The notes below the pieces were generated by a model. It had not been told where the DNA came from. It did not search any database and was given only the letters and a program-made list of their open reading frames with translations. The translations under genes were made by a program, and so were the position numbers. A DNA stretch of 64,000 nt from Dyadobacter beijingensis DSM 21582. GTDB taxonomy: Bacteria > Bacteroidota > Bacteroidia > Cytophagales > Spirosomataceae. Shown in pieces: positions 60,904 through 64,000 of the stretch. Within the stretch, counting starts at the first letter, position 1, and the number at the start of each line of letters is the position of its first letter. The DNA lies in assembly GCF_000382205.1 (NCBI RefSeq), contig NZ_KB907788.1:930001-994000 (forward strand). Reading direction: 5' to 3'.

Positions 60904-63798
60904 TCAATGCGCTTCCAGCCAGTTAGCGCCGACGCCGATCCCTGTTTCCATTTTCACTGCCATCGGGATCGCATTGCGCATCAGTTCGTCCACTTTTTCT
61001 TTGAGGAGGTCGATTTCGCTATAATGCGCGTCGAAGACCAATTCGTCATGCACTTGCAGGATCATGCGTGATTTGAGCTTTTCCTGGGCCATGAAATCGT
61101 GGATATTGATCATCGCGACCTTGATCATATCGGCCGCCGAGCCTTGTATCGGGGCATTGATGGCGTTTCGTTCCGCATAGCCCCGGTTGGTCTGGTTGCG
61201 GGAGTTGATATCGGGCAGGTAGCGACGCCGGCCCAGGATCGTTTCCACATATTCCCGTTCCCGGGCGTTATTCACGACTTTGTCCATATAACCTTTCACG
61301 GCCGGAAATTCCTCGAAATAGGCGCGGATAATCTCGCTCGCCTCGCCGCGCGGAATGCCCAGGCGCTGTGCGAGGCCGAATGCCGAAATGCCATAAATGA
61401 TCCCGAAATTGACCATTTTGGACTTTCTACGCATGTCGGAGGTTACTTCTTCCAATGGCACGGAAAACACTTTGCTCGCTGTCGTGGCGTGAATGTCGCG
61501 GCCCTGGTTGAATGCCTCGGTCATACTCGCGTCGCCGCTGAATGCCGCCATAATGCGGAGCTCGATCTGCGAGTAATCCGCCGAAAGGATCTGGAAATCG
61601 CCATTATCCGGCACGAATGCCTTACGGATCTCGCGGCCGCGCGGCGTGCGGATCGGGATGTTTTGCAGGTTCGGATTGGTGGAACTGAGGCGCCCCGTAG
61701 CCGCAACAGCCTGGTTATAAGAGGTGTGGATGCGGCCCGTGCGGCTGCTCACCATGGTCGGCAATGCATCCACGTACGTCGATTTGAGTTTCTGCAACTC
61801 GCGGTAATCCAATATTTTACGGGCAATGAGGTGGTTGGCTTCCAGGTCGGAAAGGATTTCTTCTCCTGTCGCATATTGCCCGGTTTTTGTCTTTTTCGGC
61901 TTTTCGATCAGCTTCATTTTCTCGAAAAGGATTTCCCCGAGCTGCTTGGGCGAGCTGATGTTGAACGACTGGCCCGCCGCCTCGTAAATCTCCGATTCGG
62001 TCTGGCGAAGATCGGATTCCAGCACGGCCGACATTTCCTTCAATGCATTGATATCCAGCCGCACACCGGTGTTTTCCATCGACGCGAGTACTTTGGTCAA
62101 CGGCATTTCCACCTCGTGGAAGAGCTTCGCCGCATTCACCTTCGGCAGCTCGCGGCTGAAAATCGTATTCAGCTGAAATGTGATATCGGCGTCCTCACCT
62201 GCATATTGCGTAATCTCGGGAATGGCCACATCGCGCATATTGCCCTGTTTTCCACCCTTTTTACCGATCAGCGCCGTGATCGACACCGGTTCGTAGTTCA
62301 GGTAGGACGCGGCCAGGATGTCCATTCCGTGGCGTTTGTCGGGTTCGAGCAGGTAATGCGCGAGCATCGTGTCGCTCAGTTTCCCGTGGACCTCGATGCC
62401 GTAGTTTTTCAATATCAGCAGGTCATACTTGATATTCTGACCGATTTTTTCAATGTTTTCATTCTCAAAAACCGCGCGGAAATGCTCCACGATCTCCTGG
62501 GCTTTTTCCCGGTCGGGCGGGACGGGAATGTAAAATGCCTCGCCGGCGAGGTAGGAGAACGACAGCCCTACGAGTTCGGCTTCGGTCGTGTCGAGCGAGG
62601 TCGTTTCCGTGTCGAAACAAAATGCATCCTGCAACCCCAGGTAATGCGCGAGGCTCGTCATGAGCTCCGGCGTGTCCACGGTATGGTACCGGTGGAAAGT
62701 ATTGTCGATCGTTCGTTTGGAAGTCGGGATGCGGAGCTCGCCGGTTTCCTCGGTCAATTCGCCGTCTGTAAGGTCGCCGCTGATCACCGCCGGTTGCTGG
62801 CCGATCTCTCCCGTAGGATTACCGAAAATATCCAGCTGTCCCTGGGCGCTTTTGCGCGGAGCGGCGGTCCCGTTGGACCGTGCGGCAGGTGCCGGGGTGC
62901 CGGTGGACCCGCCTGGCGAACCGCCCAGAATACGCGTTTTAAGCGTTTTGAATTCCAGTTCATCGAACAGCTCGGCGATCAGCTCGGCATTGGGGGCACA
63001 AATCGTGAGATCTTCGGCATCGAATGGTACCGGCACCTTGCAATCGATCGTTGCAAGTTGCTTGCTCAATATCGCCTTGTCGAAGTTCTCGCGCACTTTT
63101 TCACCGAGTTTGCCTTTGATTTCATCGGCGTGCGTGATCAGGTTTTCGATCGTATCATATTCCTGGATCAGTTTCTGGGCCGTTTTTTCGCCCACGCCGG
63201 GAATGCCGGGAATGTTATCGACGGCATCGCCCATCAGTCCGAGAATGTCGATAACCTGGTCGATACGCTGGATCTGCCAGCGATCGAGGATCTCCTGGAC
63301 GCCCAGCACTTCAGCGCCCTTGCCGAGGAATGCAGGCTTGTATATATGCACATATTGTTCGACCAGCTGCCCGTAATCCTTGTCGGGGGTCATCATAAAT
63401 ACCTCAAAACCCTCCCGCGACGCTTCTTTGGCGATGGTACCGATGATGTCATCGGCTTCGTACCCGTCCAGCTCCAGAATGGGAATGCACATGCCCCTCA
63501 GCAGGCGTTTTACAAGTGGGATTGCAACGGTAATGTCCTCAGGCTGAGCTTCTCGTTGCGCCTTGTATGCCTCAAACTGCACGTGGCGGAATGTAGGCGC
63601 GGCGGTGTCGAATGCAACGCCGATATGGGTGGGTTTTTCTTTCTGGAGTACTTCGAGCAGTGTGTTGGTGAAGCCGAAAACGGCACTGGTATTCAGTCCT
63701 TTTGAAGTGATGCGTGGCGCCTTGATGAACGCGAAATGTGCCCTGTAAATCAAGGCCATAGCGTCCAGCAGGAACAGCTTGTGAACGGGTTTTTCCAT
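60904..63798 (-). CDS. polA: DNA polymerase I
   Basis: A 964-residue polymerase filling gaps and removing primers. The 5' nuclease (~1-295) shows LFLLDAMALIYRAHFAF, DGYEADDIIGTIA, and the helix-hairpin PGIPGVGEKTA. The 3'-5' proofreading domain (~385-575) is intact, with FDTETTSLDT, IGQNIKYDLL and YAGEDADITFQL supplying the catalytic acids. The polymerase domain (~600-964) has motif A ADYSQIELRIMAAFSGD, motif B RRKSKMVNFGIIYG and motif C QVHDELVFD. The Gly/Thr/Pro/Ala-rich linker between nuclease and exonuclease (~293-340, GGSPGGSTGTPAPAAR) is a flexible spacer. On the minus strand the TAnnTTTG element at 63829-63822 gives a very short leader. Confidence 0.97.
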   Translation of the reverse strand: MEKPVHKLFLLDAMALIYRAHFAFIKAPRITSKGLNTSAVFGFTNTLLEVLQKEKPTHIGVAFDTAAPTFRHVQFEAYKAQREAQPEDITVAIPLVKRLLRGMCIPILELDGYEADDIIGTIAKEASREGFEVFMMTPDKDYGQLVEQYVHIYKPAFLGKGAEVLGVQEILDRWQIQRIDQVIDILGLMGDAVDNIPGIPGVGEKTAQKLIQEYDTIENLITHADEIKGKLGEKVRENFDKAILSKQLATIDCKVPVPFDAEDLTICAPNAELIAELFDELEFKTLKTRILGGSPGGSTGTPAPAARSNGTAAPRKSAQGQLDIFGNPTGEIGQQPAVISGDLTDGELTEETGELRIPTSKRTIDNTFHRYHTVDTPELMTSLAHYLGLQDAFCFDTETTSLDTTEAELVGLSFSYLAGEAFYIPVPPDREKAQEIVEHFRAVFENENIEKIGQNIKYDLLILKNYGIEVHGKLSDTMLAHYLLEPDKRHGMDILAASYLNYEPVSITALIGKKGGKQGNMRDVAIPEITQYAGEDADITFQLNTIFSRELPKVNAAKLFHEVEMPLTKVLASMENTGVRLDINALKEMSAVLESDLRQTESEIYEAAGQSFNISSPKQLGEILFEKMKLIEKPKKTKTGQYATGEEILSDLEANHLIARKILDYRELQKLKSTYVDALPTMVSSRTGRIHTSYNQAVAATGRLSSTNPNLQNIPIRTPRGREIRKAFVPDNGDFQILSADYSQIELRIMAAFSGDASMTEAFNQGRDIHATTASKVFSVPLEEVTSDMRRKSKMVNFGIIYGISAFGLAQRLGIPRGEASEIIRAYFEEFPAVKGYMDKVVNNAREREYVETILGRRRYLPDINSRNQTNRGYAERNAINAPIQGSAADMIKVAMINIHDFMAQEKLKSRMILQVHDELVFDAHYSEIDLLKEKVDELMRNAIPMAVKMETGIGVGANWLEAH

Positions 63799-63821
63799 GA
63801 GGTAAGTTTATGATCGAAACT

Positions 63822-63829
63822 CAAATATA
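63822..63829 (-). promoter_or_regulatory. TAnnTTTG promoter element of polA
   Basis: On the minus strand the sequence reads TATATTTG, an exact -7 match, ~24 nt before the polA ATG. No convincing TTTG is at the -33 distance, so a second upstream promoter may exist. Confidence 0.5.
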
Positions 63830-63904
63830 ATGCAAGTACCACGACGGAAAAGGATTGCCGGAGGTTTTTTGTAGATTTAAGAGAGATGTACCAGCCGGAT
63901 AGTG

Positions 63905-63942
63905 CTTTTTATACTTATTAAATGTATTGTAAGTATAAAAAG
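63905..63942. repeat. AT-rich 13-bp inverted repeat upstream of polA
   Basis: Perfect arms CTTTTTATACTTA (63905-63917) and TAAGTATAAAAAG (63930-63942) are separated by 12 nt. It could be an operator or a two-way terminator for a gene beyond the window edge; the pairs are almost all A-T, so stability as RNA is low. The surrounding 63843-64000 contains no gene that I can see. Confidence 0.6.
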
Positions 63943-64000
63943 TCTAATTCTTTTGATTGTAATATAATGTAAGAATAGTATTATCAGGTAGCCGCTTTTA

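Noticed and set aside
61099-63705. An 868-codon open frame on the plus strand
   Set aside because: It lies entirely antisense to polA, whose domains and motifs are complete; the product is low-complexity (His/Arg/Val/Phe-rich) with no recognisable domain.

Overview
The window looks like chromosomal DNA from a member of the Bacteroidota, most likely Cytophagales and close to Dyadobacter/Spirosoma. The supporting signs are two SusC/SusD pairs, an ECF-sigma/FecR pair next to a SusC that carries an STN domain, several promoters with the Bacteroidota -7 element TAnnTTTG, few Shine-Dalgarno sequences, and families typical of that group (DUF4097-like pairs, DUF5618-like proteins, a cupredoxin-tailed sugar-dehydrogenase-like protein). 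The genus is an inference from protein style; no rRNA is present. I saw no tRNA, rRNA, CRISPR array or intact insertion sequence.

Layout. 1-1209: 3' end of a RecB/AddA-like helicase gene whose nuclease domain looks degenerate. 1345-8131: a compact signalling cluster (hybrid kinase, CheR, CheB, second hybrid kinase) without chemoreceptors. 8218-11780: a lipoprotein, a ClC-type anion channel/transporter with CBS domains, and a MarR regulator with a palindrome over its own promoter. 11876-14990 (minus): ECF sigma, a HEAT-containing anti-sigma and two exported DUF4097-like proteins. 15048-15485: a higB toxin remnant with an intact HigA antitoxin. 15525-19063 (minus): an FtsX-type permease coupled to an unknown protein. 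19302-25524: a Crp/Fnr regulator followed by a YdjM-like membrane protein with an FNR-like site, a methyltransferase, an AraC regulator, an SDR, a nucleoside-diphosphate-sugar-epimerase-like protein and a secreted protein. 25718-26539: recently duplicated or converted DUF5618-like paralogues. 26594-32323 (minus): a CzcCBA-type metal efflux operon with an embedded DUF190 gene.

32543-39197 is the most striking region. It encodes a sensor kinase, a stand-alone receiver, a receiver-adenylate cyclase and an HD phosphohydrolase. Convergent with these is a very large membrane protein combining a nucleotide-transporter-like/MFS domain, HEAT repeats and a cyclic-nucleotide-binding domain. Together they could form a phosphorelay-to-cAMP-to-transporter circuit. 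A cation/proton antiporter follows.

41659-51563 (minus) is a SusC/SusD locus controlled by its own FecI/FecR pair. It carries two enzymes with export signals, an enolase-superfamily acid-sugar-dehydratase-like protein (Tat) and an RraA-like aldolase (Sec), which suggests periplasmic processing of a sugar acid. 51755-55508 (minus) encodes the cupredoxin-tailed protein and a PA14/DUF6797-like partner. 55905-60767 is a second SusC/SusD pair without STN, preceded by a long palindrome. The window ends with polA (minus) and an AT-rich inverted repeat upstream of it.
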